Shown one piece after another: positions 6,797 to 14,052 of a DNA stretch of 22,313 nt; position 1 is the first letter of the stretch; the number at the start of each line of letters is the position of its first letter. The position numbers and the translations under genes were made by a program. This DNA is from an uncultured Collinsella sp. (lineage in GTDB: Bacteria; Actinomycetota; Coriobacteriia; Coriobacteriales; Coriobacteriaceae), in contig UQMO01000038.1 in the NCBI GenBank assembly GCA_900542125.1, positions 1 to 22,313 on the forward strand, read 5' to 3'. The notes beneath the pieces were generated by a model, which saw nothing but the letters and a program-made list of their open reading frames with translations, did no database searches and was not told where the DNA came from.

Positions 6797-8173
6797 CTAC
6801 TCCTCCACGGCCTGCGTGCCGGCGGCACGGGCCAAATCATCGATTGCAAGGGTATCGGCGCTCAGGGCGCGGTGACGTCCGTCGAGCGCGGGCTCGCCCG
6901 CCTGCTCCACGGCAAGCGACTCGCCAGTGCGCATATGCCAAGCGGCGCGGCGACCCCAGACGAGGGACTCGAGCAGGCTGTTGGAGGCCAGGCGGTTCTT
7001 GCCGTGTACGCCGTTACAGGCCGTCTCACCGGCGGCGTAGAGCTCGGGCATCGAGGTGCAGCCGTCCTTGTCGACCCACACGCCACCCATAAAGTAGTGC
7101 TGCGTGGGCGTAACGGGAATGGGCTCGTCCAGGATGTCGCGGCCGTCCTCCAGGCAACGTGCGCGGATATTGGCAAAGTGCCCGGTCACCACGTCGCGCT
7201 CGACGGGGGCAAAGCTCAGCCACTCGTGCTCGGTGCCGTCCTGCTTCATCTGCTCGCGGATGGCGGCGGCGACAACGTCGCGCGGCTGCAACTCGTCGGT
7301 AAAACGCTCGCCGGCGGCGTTGAGCAAAATCGCGCCCTCGCCGCGGCAGCTCTCGCTGATCAGGAACGTGCGACCCGGCTGCGGCGAGAACAGACCCGTG
7401 GGATGGATCTGCACGTAGTCCAGGTGCTCCATCTTAATGCCATGCTCCTGAGCGATGTAGCAGGCGTCGCCCGTGAGCTGCGGGTAGTTGGTCGAGTGGT
7501 CGTACACGCCGCCAATGCCACCCGTCGCCCACAGCGTGTGGCGGGCATGGATCTTAAACGGCTTACCGGCATGCACGCCCTCAGCGGCATTTGCCAGCTC
7601 GTCGGCGGGACGAACCGAGTTGTCCTCGTCCACGGCTACGGCGACGACGCCGGTGCACACCGTGGCGCCATCGCGCTCGGCGGTCAGGATGTCGGTCATG
7701 GCCACGTGCTCCAAAATCTGCACGTTGTCCAGCTTGCGAACGGCCTGGAGCAGCTTGGTCGTGATCTCCTTGCCCGTAATGTCGGCATGGAAAGCAATGC
7801 GCGGACGGCTGTGCGCGCCCTCGCGGGTAAAGTCGAGGCTGCCGTCGGCCTTGCGCTCAAAATCCACGCCCATCGCCAGCAGGTCGTTGATGACCGAGCG
7901 GCTCGAGCGAATCATGATGTCGACGCTCTCGCGGCGGTTCTCGTAGTGGCCGGCGTGCATGGTGTCCTCAAAGAAGGCATCGTAGTCCGAACCCTCGGGC
8001 AGCACGCAGATGCCGCCCTGCGCGAGCATCGAATCGCACTCATCGACCGCGCCCTTGGAGAGCATGATCACGCGCGTGCTCGTCGGCAGATTGAGGGCCG
8101 CGTACAGACCCGCCACGCCGCAGCCGGCAATAACGACGTCGCACTCCATATCGGGGTATTGCTTGGTTTCCAC
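6797..8173 (-). CDS. nadB: L-aspartate oxidase, short form
   Basis: This FAD enzyme oxidises aspartate to iminoaspartate for NadA. The 458-residue product has the N-terminal dinucleotide fold (VVIAGCGVAGLYAALN), SMLAQGGI, the substrate segment TREGAHSRPRIAFHADITGKEI, YVQIHPTGLF, SESCRGEGAILLN, LQPRDVVAAAI, HYFMGGVWVD and AASNSLLESLVWGRRAA-type FAD contacts. It ends about 50 residues after that last motif, where E. coli-type NadB (about 540 residues) carries a further helical domain. The start is GTG at 8173, with GGGAGAGG 6 bases upstream; the first downstream ATG (residue 9) falls too close to the FAD motif. A REP-like palindrome lies in the 56-base gap to nadA. Confidence 0.95.
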   Translation of the reverse strand: METKQYPDMECDVVIAGCGVAGLYAALNLPTSTRVIMLSKGAVDECDSMLAQGGICVLPEGSDYDAFFEDTMHAGHYENRRESVDIMIRSSRSVINDLLAMGVDFERKADGSLDFTREGAHSRPRIAFHADITGKEITTKLLQAVRKLDNVQILEHVAMTDILTAERDGATVCTGVVAVAVDEDNSVRPADELANAAEGVHAGKPFKIHARHTLWATGGIGGVYDHSTNYPQLTGDACYIAQEHGIKMEHLDYVQIHPTGLFSPQPGRTFLISESCRGEGAILLNAAGERFTDELQPRDVVAAAIREQMKQDGTEHEWLSFAPVERDVVTGHFANIRARCLEDGRDILDEPIPVTPTQHYFMGGVWVDKDGCTSMPELYAAGETACNGVHGKNRLASNSLLESLVWGRRAAWHMRTGESLAVEQAGEPALDGRHRALSADTLAIDDLARAAGTQAVEE

Positions 8174-8191
8174 AGGAATCCTCTCCCTTGT

Positions 8192-8226
8192 AATGTGACA
8201 TAAGGGACCGTCCCTCATGCAACATT
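8192..8226. repeat. REP-like palindrome between nadA and nadB
   Basis: Left arm 8192-8208 (AATGTGACATAAGGGAC) and right arm 8210-8226 match at 14 of 17 positions around a single central C, giving the core GGGACCGTCCC. The wording TGTGACATAAGGGAC-GTCCCT is typical of REP-like palindromes associated with RAYT (REP-associated tyrosine transposase) proteins, from memory of such elements. No RAYT gene lies in this window. Confidence 0.7.
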
Positions 8227-8229
8227 GTT

Positions 8230-9255
8230 CTAGCGCGCTGCGTACTCGAGCATACGGTCGAGCGTGAGCTTGGCCTGGTCTGCCGCCTCGTCCGAGACGC
8301 CGATCTGCACCTCGCCCTCGCCCGTCTCCAGGCAGCGCACGAGCTTTTCGAGCGTGATGAGATCCATGTTGACGCAGGTGGGCTGCACCGCGGGGAAGTA
8401 GAACTTCTTGCCAGCGCCCTGGCAGCGGCGCTCGAGCTCGTAGAGCACGCCGCGAACCGTCACGATGATGAACTCGCTCGCGTCGGACTCCTCGGCATAC
8501 TTGATGATGCCGGCGGTGGAGCCGATGTAGTCGGCCTCGGCCAGGACGTCGGCCTTGCACTCGGGGTGCGCCAGCACGAGCGCGTCGGGGTGGGCCTCCG
8601 TCGCGTCGACGATCTGCTCGACGGTGATGATGTGATGGCGCGGGCAGTAGCCGTTGTTGAGGATGACGTGCTTTTGCGGCACCTGCTCGGCTACGAAGCG
8701 GCCGAGGTTTTGGTCGGGAATGAACAGGATATGCTGCTGCGGCAGCTCGGACACGATCTTGACGGCGTTGGAACTGGTGACGCACACGTCGCTCCAGCTC
8801 TTGATCTCGACCGTGGAGTTGACGTAGCACACCACGGCCAGGTCGTCGCCGTACTCGGCGCGCGCCGCGTCGACCGTCTCGCGCTTGACCATGTGCGCCA
8901 TGGGACAGTCCGCGCCCGGCTCGGGCAGCAGCACGGTCTTAGTGGGATTGAGCAGCTTGGCGCTCTCGCCCATAAACTCCACGCCGCACAACACGATGGT
9001 CTGCTGCGGCAGGCTCTTGGCGAGCTTTGCCAGGTAGAAGCTGTCGCCGACGTAATCGGCAACGGCTTGGACCTCGGGCGCCACGTAATAGTGCGCCAGG
9101 ATCACCGCGTCACGTTGGGTTTTTAGTTGCTGAATGGCCTCGACGAGCTCTGCGGGCACCAGTGCCGCGCGCTCCGTTGCCGTCGTTGCCGATGCTAGGC
9201 CGGCCGCGATATCGCGTGCAAGCTCCGACGCATCCATGTTCGCGCTCTGTGCCAT
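8230..9255 (-). CDS. nadA: Quinolinate synthase NadA
   Basis: NadA condenses iminoaspartate with dihydroxyacetone phosphate to quinolinate using a [4Fe-4S] cluster. The 341-residue protein shows the three pseudo-repeats of the family with AHYYVAPEVQ, YVGDSFYLA, CGVEFMGESAKLLNP, CYVNSTVEIK, FIPDQNLGRFVA, HPECKADVLAEADYIGSTAGI and FYFPAVQPTCVNM. The cluster cysteines by alignment are C117, C204 and C294. The start ATG at 9255 follows AGAGGGG; a TTG one codon earlier is also in frame. It is the first gene of the nad operon, with a clear promoter at 9291-9319. Confidence 0.97.
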   Translation of the reverse strand: MAQSANMDASELARDIAAGLASATTATERAALVPAELVEAIQQLKTQRDAVILAHYYVAPEVQAVADYVGDSFYLAKLAKSLPQQTIVLCGVEFMGESAKLLNPTKTVLLPEPGADCPMAHMVKRETVDAARAEYGDDLAVVCYVNSTVEIKSWSDVCVTSSNAVKIVSELPQQHILFIPDQNLGRFVAEQVPQKHVILNNGYCPRHHIITVEQIVDATEAHPDALVLAHPECKADVLAEADYIGSTAGIIKYAEESDASEFIIVTVRGVLYELERRCQGAGKKFYFPAVQPTCVNMDLITLEKLVRCLETGEGEVQIGVSDEAADQAKLTLDRMLEYAAR

Positions 9256-9290
9256 CAAGGCCCCTCTCTTTTGGCGAATCTTGGGGCTTT

Positions 9291-9319
9291 AGTATGACAC
9301 CTAGGTTTACAGCTGACAA
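9291..9319 (-). promoter_or_regulatory. nadA operon promoter
   Basis: Read on the minus strand, TTGTCA (9319-9314) and CATACT (9296-9291) are exactly 17 bases apart and lie about 36 bases before the nadA ATG. This is a near-consensus housekeeping promoter. The palindrome at 9297-9340 covers the -35 hexamer and the entire spacer, a position suited to repression. Confidence 0.75.
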
Positions 9320-9340
9320 GACAGCTGTAAACCTAGGTGT
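9297..9340. promoter_or_regulatory. Perfect 19-bp inverted repeat, probable NiaR operator
   Basis: ACACCTAGGTTTACAGCTG (9297-9315) and CAGCTGTAAACCTAGGTGT (9322-9340) are perfect reverse complements around a 6-base loop. The arms contain the smaller palindromes CCTAGG and CAGCTG. The repeat overlaps the nad promoter, and a NiaR repressor gene ends this operon, which makes it the natural operator. The remaining divergent region, 9341-9547, shows no clear repeat or promoter for the plus-strand gene. Confidence 0.75.
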
Positions 9341-9547
9341 AAAGTTGAAATAAAGATTCAATCATGCGGCAGGTCCATTTTCGAACTGGCAAGCTGAGGA
9401 TAGCCGAGCTCTCGATAGCGCAGGAGGCATCTTTCGCCACCGCAATACCGCTCGGCGCGAGTTGCGCACCATGAGGCACGAACGGGCGCTCCCCCGCGAG
9501 CGGCACGCGCCCAATGTGGCAAAATCGAACTACTAAGGGGGCCCAGA

Positions 9548-10270
9548 ATGCTCAAGATTATTGCCTGCGACGATGACGTCGCTTTTCTAGATAGACTGCA
9601 CCGGATGATCGACCGTTGGTCGACCGAGAAGGGCACGGCGGTCGATGTTGCGCTCGTTACGCGCGGCGAGGACCTGCTGGCGCGCCATGCCGCGTCGCGC
9701 GCCGACATCATCCTGCTCGACATGATCATGCCGCTCGTCAACGGCATGGACACCGCACGCGAATTGCGCCAGGCCGACACCGCCGTGCGCCTGGTGTTCC
9801 TTACCTCGTCGCCCGAGTTTGCACTGGAGTCCTACGAGGTCCGCGCCTTCGACTATCTGCTCAAGCCCGTGACTTACGAACGCCTGGCGCAGTTACTCGA
9901 CGAACTTTCGAGCATGCGCCCGGCGGCAACCGACGAGCTCGTGATCAAAACGTCCTTTGGCTACCACGCCCTGCGCCTGTCCGACATCGAATATGCCGAG
10001 GCGCGCAACAAGCACGTGGTCTTCCACCTGCGCGACGGACGCGATATCGAGGCACTCGAGTCGTTCCGCAGCGTCGAGGACCGCTTGGAGCAAAACGCGG
10101 TCTTCTTTAAATGCCACCGCAGCTACCAGGTCAACCTGCGCAATATCGATCACTTTGACCGCACGGACATCGTCATGCGCTCGGGTGCGTGTATCCCGCT
10201 TTCGCGCAGCTGCAAGCAGGGATTCCAAGACGCCTACTTTGCGGTTCGCTTTGAGGGTGGGAGACACTGA
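9548..10270 (+). CDS. LytTR-family response regulator
   Basis: This 240-residue regulator has an N-terminal receiver domain (about residues 1-120) with acidic pocket CDDD (8-10), phosphoacceptor D58 in IILLDMIMP, T86 in FLTSS and K106 in FDYLLKPV. The LytTR DNA-binding domain (about 133-230) contains ALRLSDIEYAEARNKHVVFHLRDG, FFKCHRSYQVNLRNI and IPLSRSCKQGF. Such AgrA/VirR-type regulators bind paired direct repeats at target promoters. The gene has a GGGG-type ribosome site 7-10 bases upstream (AAGGGGGCCCAGA). Its stop shares one base with the kinase ATG (TGATG), so the two are coupled. The target genes are unknown. Confidence 0.94.
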   Translation: MLKIIACDDDVAFLDRLHRMIDRWSTEKGTAVDVALVTRGEDLLARHAASRADIILLDMIMPLVNGMDTARELRQADTAVRLVFLTSSPEFALESYEVRAFDYLLKPVTYERLAQLLDELSSMRPAATDELVIKTSFGYHALRLSDIEYAEARNKHVVFHLRDGRDIEALESFRSVEDRLEQNAVFFKCHRSYQVNLRNIDHFDRTDIVMRSGACIPLSRSCKQGFQDAYFAVRFEGGRH

Positions 10271-11547
10271 TGGTCTCCTCGGTCGAAATGGTCCTTTGGG
10301 CAATCCACCACGCCACGACGCTGCTCTTTGGCGTCTTTGCCTCGGCGGCGCTGTGCGGTATCGAGATCAACCGGCGTCATGCGCTTGAACTGGTGCTGGT
10401 CGGTGCCGTAACTGGATGCGCATTTGGCCTCGCCAATGCCGTCGGCGGCGAGCTTTTCGCCCGCCAGGTATATCCGCTCGTCGTGCATCTGCCGCTCGTC
10501 ATCTATTTGTGCGCGCGCTACCACTTGAGTCCGCTGCTCGCGGCGTTGGGCGTCACCAGCGCCTATCTGAGCTGCCAGTTCAGCAATTGGATGGGTATCG
10601 CCGCATTTGCCGCAACCGATTCTCAGATCGCGTACTATCTGGCACGCATCGCTACCACGCTCGCCGTCTTTGCCGTCCTGTTGCATTGGGCCGGCGACAT
10701 CGGTCCGCGCTTAGCGATTAAAAGCACCACCGAGCTGGGCATCCTTTTAATCCTGCCGCTCGTCTATTACATCTTTGACTACGCCACCAACGTCTATACC
10801 ACGCTGTTCCACTCGGGCTCGGTGGTGACGGTTGAGTTTTTGGCATTTGCGCTCTGTGCCTTCTATCTTATGTTTCTTGCCGTTTACCTGCGCGAATACG
10901 AAGAAAAGGAAACCGCCGAGCGAGAGCGTTGGATGCTCGAAACCCGCGACAGCGCCGCCATCAAAGAGCTCGAGGCTTGGCGTCAATCTGGGCGCGAGCT
11001 GTCGATTCTTCGCCACGATATGCGCCACTTCCTACGCGGCCTGGCCGCTTTAATTGAGGAGGGCCACACCGACGAGGCGCTCAAACGCATCGACGAACTC
11101 TGCGAAGCCGGCGACCGAACCGCCGTACGCCGCTTCTGTGCCAACGAGACCGTAAACATTGCGCTTTCGTCATTTAACTCGGATATCAATAGAAACGGCA
11201 TTACCGCCAACCTGCGCGCCTCCGTACCCGAAACCATCCACGTAGGTGACGCCGACCTGTTTAGTGTGCTCTCAAATGCCTTGGAAAACGCTATCACCGC
11301 CGCAAGCGCCGCACCCCAAGGAAAGCGATTCGTCGACTTTGACCTGCGATTAGAGGACGGCCAGCTGCTGCTGTTAGTTTCCAACACGTTTGACCGCGCG
11401 CCGCGCATGGTCGACGGCATGCCCGTGACCCGGCATGCGGGCCACGGCTTTGGCACCAGGAGCATCAAACTTGCCGTGGAGCGCATGAACGGCAACTGTC
11501 AGTTCCGCATTAACGGCGATCGGTTTGAGCTGCGCGCTGTGATGTAG
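10270..11547 (+). CDS. Membrane sensor histidine kinase, GHKL (AgrC/VirS-like)
   Basis: A 425-residue kinase. The first ~205 residues are hydrophobic and hold about six membrane segments (for example WAIHHATTLLFGVFASAAL, ILLILPLVYYIF, FLAFALCAFYLMFLAVYL), with no large extracellular domain. A charged linker precedes the dimerisation/phosphotransfer region ILRHDMRHFLRGLAAL, where H249 is the probable phosphoacceptor. The ATPase domain has LSNALENAITAAS (N box), LLLLVSNTFD and the Gly-rich GHGFGTRSIKLAVERMNG. It pairs with the LytTR regulator just upstream. Kinases of this layout often sense peptides, but no precursor or processing gene is adjacent, so the signal is unknown. Confidence 0.93.
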   Translation: MVSSVEMVLWAIHHATTLLFGVFASAALCGIEINRRHALELVLVGAVTGCAFGLANAVGGELFARQVYPLVVHLPLVIYLCARYHLSPLLAALGVTSAYLSCQFSNWMGIAAFAATDSQIAYYLARIATTLAVFAVLLHWAGDIGPRLAIKSTTELGILLILPLVYYIFDYATNVYTTLFHSGSVVTVEFLAFALCAFYLMFLAVYLREYEEKETAERERWMLETRDSAAIKELEAWRQSGRELSILRHDMRHFLRGLAALIEEGHTDEALKRIDELCEAGDRTAVRRFCANETVNIALSSFNSDINRNGITANLRASVPETIHVGDADLFSVLSNALENAITAASAAPQGKRFVDFDLRLEDGQLLLLVSNTFDRAPRMVDGMPVTRHAGHGFGTRSIKLAVERMNGNCQFRINGDRFELRAVM

Positions 11548-11607
11548 GGACGCGATAAGCCGGCGCCGCGCTCGACCCGTCAGGGCCGCCTTACCGGCGC
11601 CAATCCG

Positions 11608-12177
11608 CTACAGCGGAGCGGCCGCCGGGGTCAGCTGCTTGATGTATGCCCACATGCGCTGCTTGGCGGCTTTGTCAGTGAGCGCCGCCTCAAAACCGTC
11701 GAGCGCGAGCACGCGGCGACCCTGCACATGGGCGATCAAGCCGGGCTTGAGCATGGCGGTGTCGAAGTCATCGATCGCCACGAGCATATCGGCATAGGTC
11801 TCGCGCATGGTATCGGCCGCACGATCATCCAGCAACAGCACCGCCTCGGGGTCCAGCGCCTCGAGCGCCTCGCGGAACAGCTCGCACGGCAGGGCATGGC
11901 CCACCGCCACCGTTCCGTCGCCCGCACCGGCGACGCTTGCCAGCACGCAAAAATCCTCGGGCGCATAACCGATGGCCCCGAGCGCCTTACGCAGCGCCGC
12001 GCCATCCGCGCCTGCGGCAAGCTCGCCGCCCGAGCGCTCGGCCTCATCCAAATCGCCTTTTACCAGCACAATCGGCGAGCACGCGTTGCCTGCGATGCGC
12101 ACGCCACGACCCGCAAGCGATGCGAGCTCCTGCTCGGCCGCCTGGGCGATGGCTTCTTTTTTCTGGCTTTGTGACAT
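11608..12177 (-). CDS. Conserved-looking protein of unknown function, faintly uracil-DNA-glycosylase-like
   Basis: I do not recognise this 189-residue soluble protein with confidence. Its layout recalls a uracil-DNA-glycosylase fold: an early beta strand SPIVLVKGDLDEAERSGGELAAGADGAALRKALGAIGY resembles the glycine-rich opening and the L..AIG helix, and LFREALEALDPEAVLLLDDRAA resembles the central helix-strand. The usual catalytic and Fe-S residues are not evident, so any such relation is structural guesswork. The start at 12177 has GGAGAG 9 bases upstream; an in-frame ATG at 12213 is possible but would take its ribosome site from the adjacent insertion element, whose end lies at about 12217. 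It is convergent with the sensor kinase. Confidence 0.6.
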   Translation of the reverse strand: MSQSQKKEAIAQAAEQELASLAGRGVRIAGNACSPIVLVKGDLDEAERSGGELAAGADGAALRKALGAIGYAPEDFCVLASVAGAGDGTVAVGHALPCELFREALEALDPEAVLLLDDRAADTMRETYADMLVAIDDFDTAMLKPGLIAHVQGRRVLALDGFEAALTDKAAKQRMWAYIKQLTPAAAPL

Positions 12178-12196
12178 AGGTATGCGCTCTCCAATC

Positions 12197-12370
12197 GTTT
12201 GCGTGCCCACCATTATTTGACACTCCCCATGGCTAAAGCCAGGGGATTCTTGCTTCACCGAGAATTGCCTAGACTGCGCATGCAGCCGTAGGTCTTACGC
12301 CCTCTCCACAAGCGTTTGCGGCGTCTGCCGCGGTTCCCGCATGCCCTGCGGTACCTTCCAGGATTCTCCT
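12197..12370 (-). ncRNA. Candidate TnpB omega-RNA (reRNA) and guide
   Basis: In IS200/IS605 elements the TnpB guide RNA is transcribed from the tnpB 3' end through the right end, and its guide is the flanking host DNA. Here the scaffold would cover the tnpB 3' end and the hairpin at 12225-12245, ending at TCAA (12220-12217, minus strand). The guide would be the next 16-20 bases, 12216-12197. The 5' limit is arbitrary. This is inference from family knowledge. Confidence 0.4.
12225..12245. repeat. Right-end hairpin of the IS element
   Basis: TGGCT-AA-AGCCA is flanked by CCCC and GGGG, with a single bulged A on the left side. Subterminal imperfect palindromes of this kind are recognised by Y1 transposases and also form part of the TnpB guide RNA scaffold. 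Confidence 0.8.
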
Positions 12371-13459
12371 TCCCTCGCGGGCGATGTTGACGGCGGCGTT
12401 CAGGTCGCGGTCGTGACGCATGCCGCACGCGGGGCAGTCCCATACCCGTTCGGCCAGCGTCAGTCCCCTGTAGACGTAACCGCATGCGGAACACGTCTTG
12501 CTGGACGGATAGAACCTGCCCACCCTTACGAAGCCGCGCCCCGACCATGCGCATTTGTACTCGAGCTGGCGCGCCAGCTCCGACATGGCGGCATCGCCCA
12601 CGGCCTTGGCGAGGCGGCGGTTCCTCTGCATGCCCCTGACGTTCAGGTCCTCGACCGCGATGTTTTGGCTTTCTCCCACCGCATGCGTCGTGAACTTGTG
12701 CAGGGCGTCCTTCCGCCGGTTGGCAACCTTCTCGTGCGCCCGCGCGACCCTGACACGCTGCCTGGCGCGATTTGCGGAGCCCTTCCGCTTGCGCGAGAGC
12801 CGCCGCTGCTCCCGCGCCAGCCTCCTCTCGCTCCTTTGCAGGTTTTTGGGGTTGGGCAGGCGCTCCCCCGTGGAGCAGGTGGCTATGTCGTGTATTCCCG
12901 CATCGACTCCCAGGAACCCGACGGTCGGGGCCGGCGCGTCCGTGGCGGGGACGTCCGCGCAGCATATCGCCACGTAGTACTTGCCGCTCGGCACCTGCTT
13001 GACCGTCGCGGACAGGACGCGCCCCTCCACGGGACGGCTCACCCGCGCCCTGACGGTCCCCAGCTTTGGCAGCCTCACGTGCCTGGCGTCGATTATCCCG
13101 ACGCCGTTCGTGCGGTAGCTCTTCCTCCCCGCGCGTTTGGACTTGAACTTCGGAAAGCCCACCTTGCCTGGTGCGCGGAAGAAGTTCTTAAATGCCTTGT
13201 CCAGGTCGCGCAGGGACTGCTGCAGTGCCATGGAGTCCACCTCGGAGAGCCACGGCGCGTCCGCCCTCTTCCAGGCGGGGATCTGGGTGATGTAGGAGTT
13301 GATGTGCCTCGATTTGCCCGTCCGCGCGTACTCGTCCCGCCTCATCGCCAGCACCCTGTTGTAGACCCAGCGGCAGCAGCCGAAGGTCTTCTGCAGGAGG
13401 GCCTCCTGCTCGGCGCTCGGGTATATGCGGTACTCGAAGGTCTTGTCCATGGCCCTCAC
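12269..13459 (-). CDS. tnpB: TnpB, RNA-guided nuclease of an IS200/IS605 element
   Basis: A full-length 396-residue TnpB (OrfB/Cas12-ancestor family). The N-terminal helix-turn-helix and beta region begins FEYRIYPSAEQEALLQKTFGCCRWVYN. The split RuvC nuclease residues are D186 in GVDAGIHDIAT, E270 in IAVEDLNVRGM and the Asp pair 350/352 in DRDLNAAVNI. A zinc finger lies between (C323, C326, C342, C345; CSACG and CPACG). All key residues are present, so nuclease activity is plausible. The GTG start at 13459 overlaps the tnpA stop (GTGA); an ATG three codons on, also with a ribosome site, is an alternative. The Ala-rich C-terminal tail is not conserved-looking. Confidence 0.95.
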   Translation of the reverse strand: MRAMDKTFEYRIYPSAEQEALLQKTFGCCRWVYNRVLAMRRDEYARTGKSRHINSYITQIPAWKRADAPWLSEVDSMALQQSLRDLDKAFKNFFRAPGKVGFPKFKSKRAGRKSYRTNGVGIIDARHVRLPKLGTVRARVSRPVEGRVLSATVKQVPSGKYYVAICCADVPATDAPAPTVGFLGVDAGIHDIATCSTGERLPNPKNLQRSERRLAREQRRLSRKRKGSANRARQRVRVARAHEKVANRRKDALHKFTTHAVGESQNIAVEDLNVRGMQRNRRLAKAVGDAAMSELARQLEYKCAWSGRGFVRVGRFYPSSKTCSACGYVYRGLTLAERVWDCPACGMRHDRDLNAAVNIAREGRRILEGTAGHAGTAADAANACGEGVRPTAACAV

Positions 13460-13851
13460 GCGTTCCTCTGGTCCTCGATATACTGCCTGACGGCCTCGGG
13501 CGTCGCCCCGCCGACGGTCGAGACGAAGTAGCTGTTCGTCCAGAGCGTCGGCAGCTTGCGCTTCAGCTGCGGGAACTCGGCGCGCAGGTCGTGGCTGGTC
13601 CTGCCCTTGATGCGCTTCACGGCCCGGTGGATGCCGAACTGGGGGTCGACTGAGACGAGCATGTGCACGCGGTCGGGCATGACCTTGATTTCCCTTATCT
13701 CGAAATCGAGTTCCTCCGCGACCTCGTGCGCGATCTCCTCGAAGCGGGAGCCGATGCCGTCCACGAGCACCTTCCTGCGGTATTTCGGGCAGAAGACCAC
13801 ATGGTAGTCGCAGTCCCAGACTATGTTGTCGTTGCTCCTGTATCTATCCAT
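13456..13851 (-). CDS. tnpA: TnpA Y1 (HUH) transposase with altered HUH motif
   Basis: This 131-residue protein has the size and fold motifs of IS200-type TnpA: WDCDYHVVFCPKYRRKVL near the N-terminus, VDPQFGIHRAVKRIKGRTSHDLR, LWTNSYFVSTVGGATPE and the catalytic tyrosine Y124 in RQYIEDQ. The metal-binding HUH motif, normally DHVH, reads DRVH: residue 61 is Arg (CGC, 13671-13669) where His is expected, and H63 is kept. A single A-to-G change (CAC to CGC) would explain this. The protein is otherwise intact, so it may be a recently inactivated transposase. The start at 13851 was chosen because the upstream open frame runs through the left-end hairpin and lacks similarity. Confidence 0.92.
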   Translation of the reverse strand: MDRYRSNDNIVWDCDYHVVFCPKYRRKVLVDGIGSRFEEIAHEVAEELDFEIREIKVMPDRVHMLVSVDPQFGIHRAVKRIKGRTSHDLRAEFPQLKRKLPTLWTNSYFVSTVGGATPEAVRQYIEDQRNA

Positions 13852-13870
13852 GAAAACAGTATACCACTTG

Positions 13871-13893
13871 CAGCCGTATATGTATATCGGCTG
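13871..13893. repeat. Left-end hairpin of the IS element
   Basis: CAGCCG(T)ATAT and ATATCGGCTG pair around a GT loop with one bulged T, 20 bases upstream of tnpA. The position fits the subterminal hairpin of an IS200/IS605 left end. A second imperfect hairpin (GCGGCGCTTTT/AAAAGAGCCGC, 13938-13962) lies further out and may belong to the host flank. Confidence 0.65.
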
Positions 13894-14052
13894 ACGCCGA
13901 TGCGCCTTATATCCCCATATCTGAAGAAAGGGGTTTTGCGGCGCTTTTGATAAAAGAGCCGCCCGCGAGTGGTTGCTTTGCGGGCCGCTGGGTATAAGCA
14001 CGGTCGTACTGAGTTTTACGCGGCCGAGCCGCGTCGCATTATGGAGGTCACC

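Larger units (their letters stand above)
12217..13915 (-). mobile_element. IS200/IS605-family insertion sequence
   Basis: The element carries overlapping tnpA and tnpB, both on the minus strand. The right end is marked by a subterminal hairpin, CCCC-TGGCT / AGCCA-GGGG with one bulged A (12225-12245), and the likely tip TCAA, the known right cleavage site of IS608-type elements, at 12217 on the plus strand. A left-end hairpin with arms CAGCCG/CGGCTG lies at 13871-13893, just upstream of tnpA. The exact left tip is not resolved and probably falls within 13895-13940. As expected for single-strand transposition, there are no terminal inverted repeats or target duplication. It sits between the unknown gene and trxA. 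Confidence 0.85.

Noticed and set aside
5957..8203. A 748-codon open frame on the plus strand opposite nadC and nadB
   Set aside because: It is the antisense shadow of two clear enzyme genes in GC-rich DNA; its translation is Gly/Ala/His-rich low complexity without motifs.
9341..9547. A short peptide-signal gene (AgrD-like) next to the sensor kinase pair
   Set aside because: No small frame with a ribosome site, leader and acidic tail was found here or in 11548-11607.
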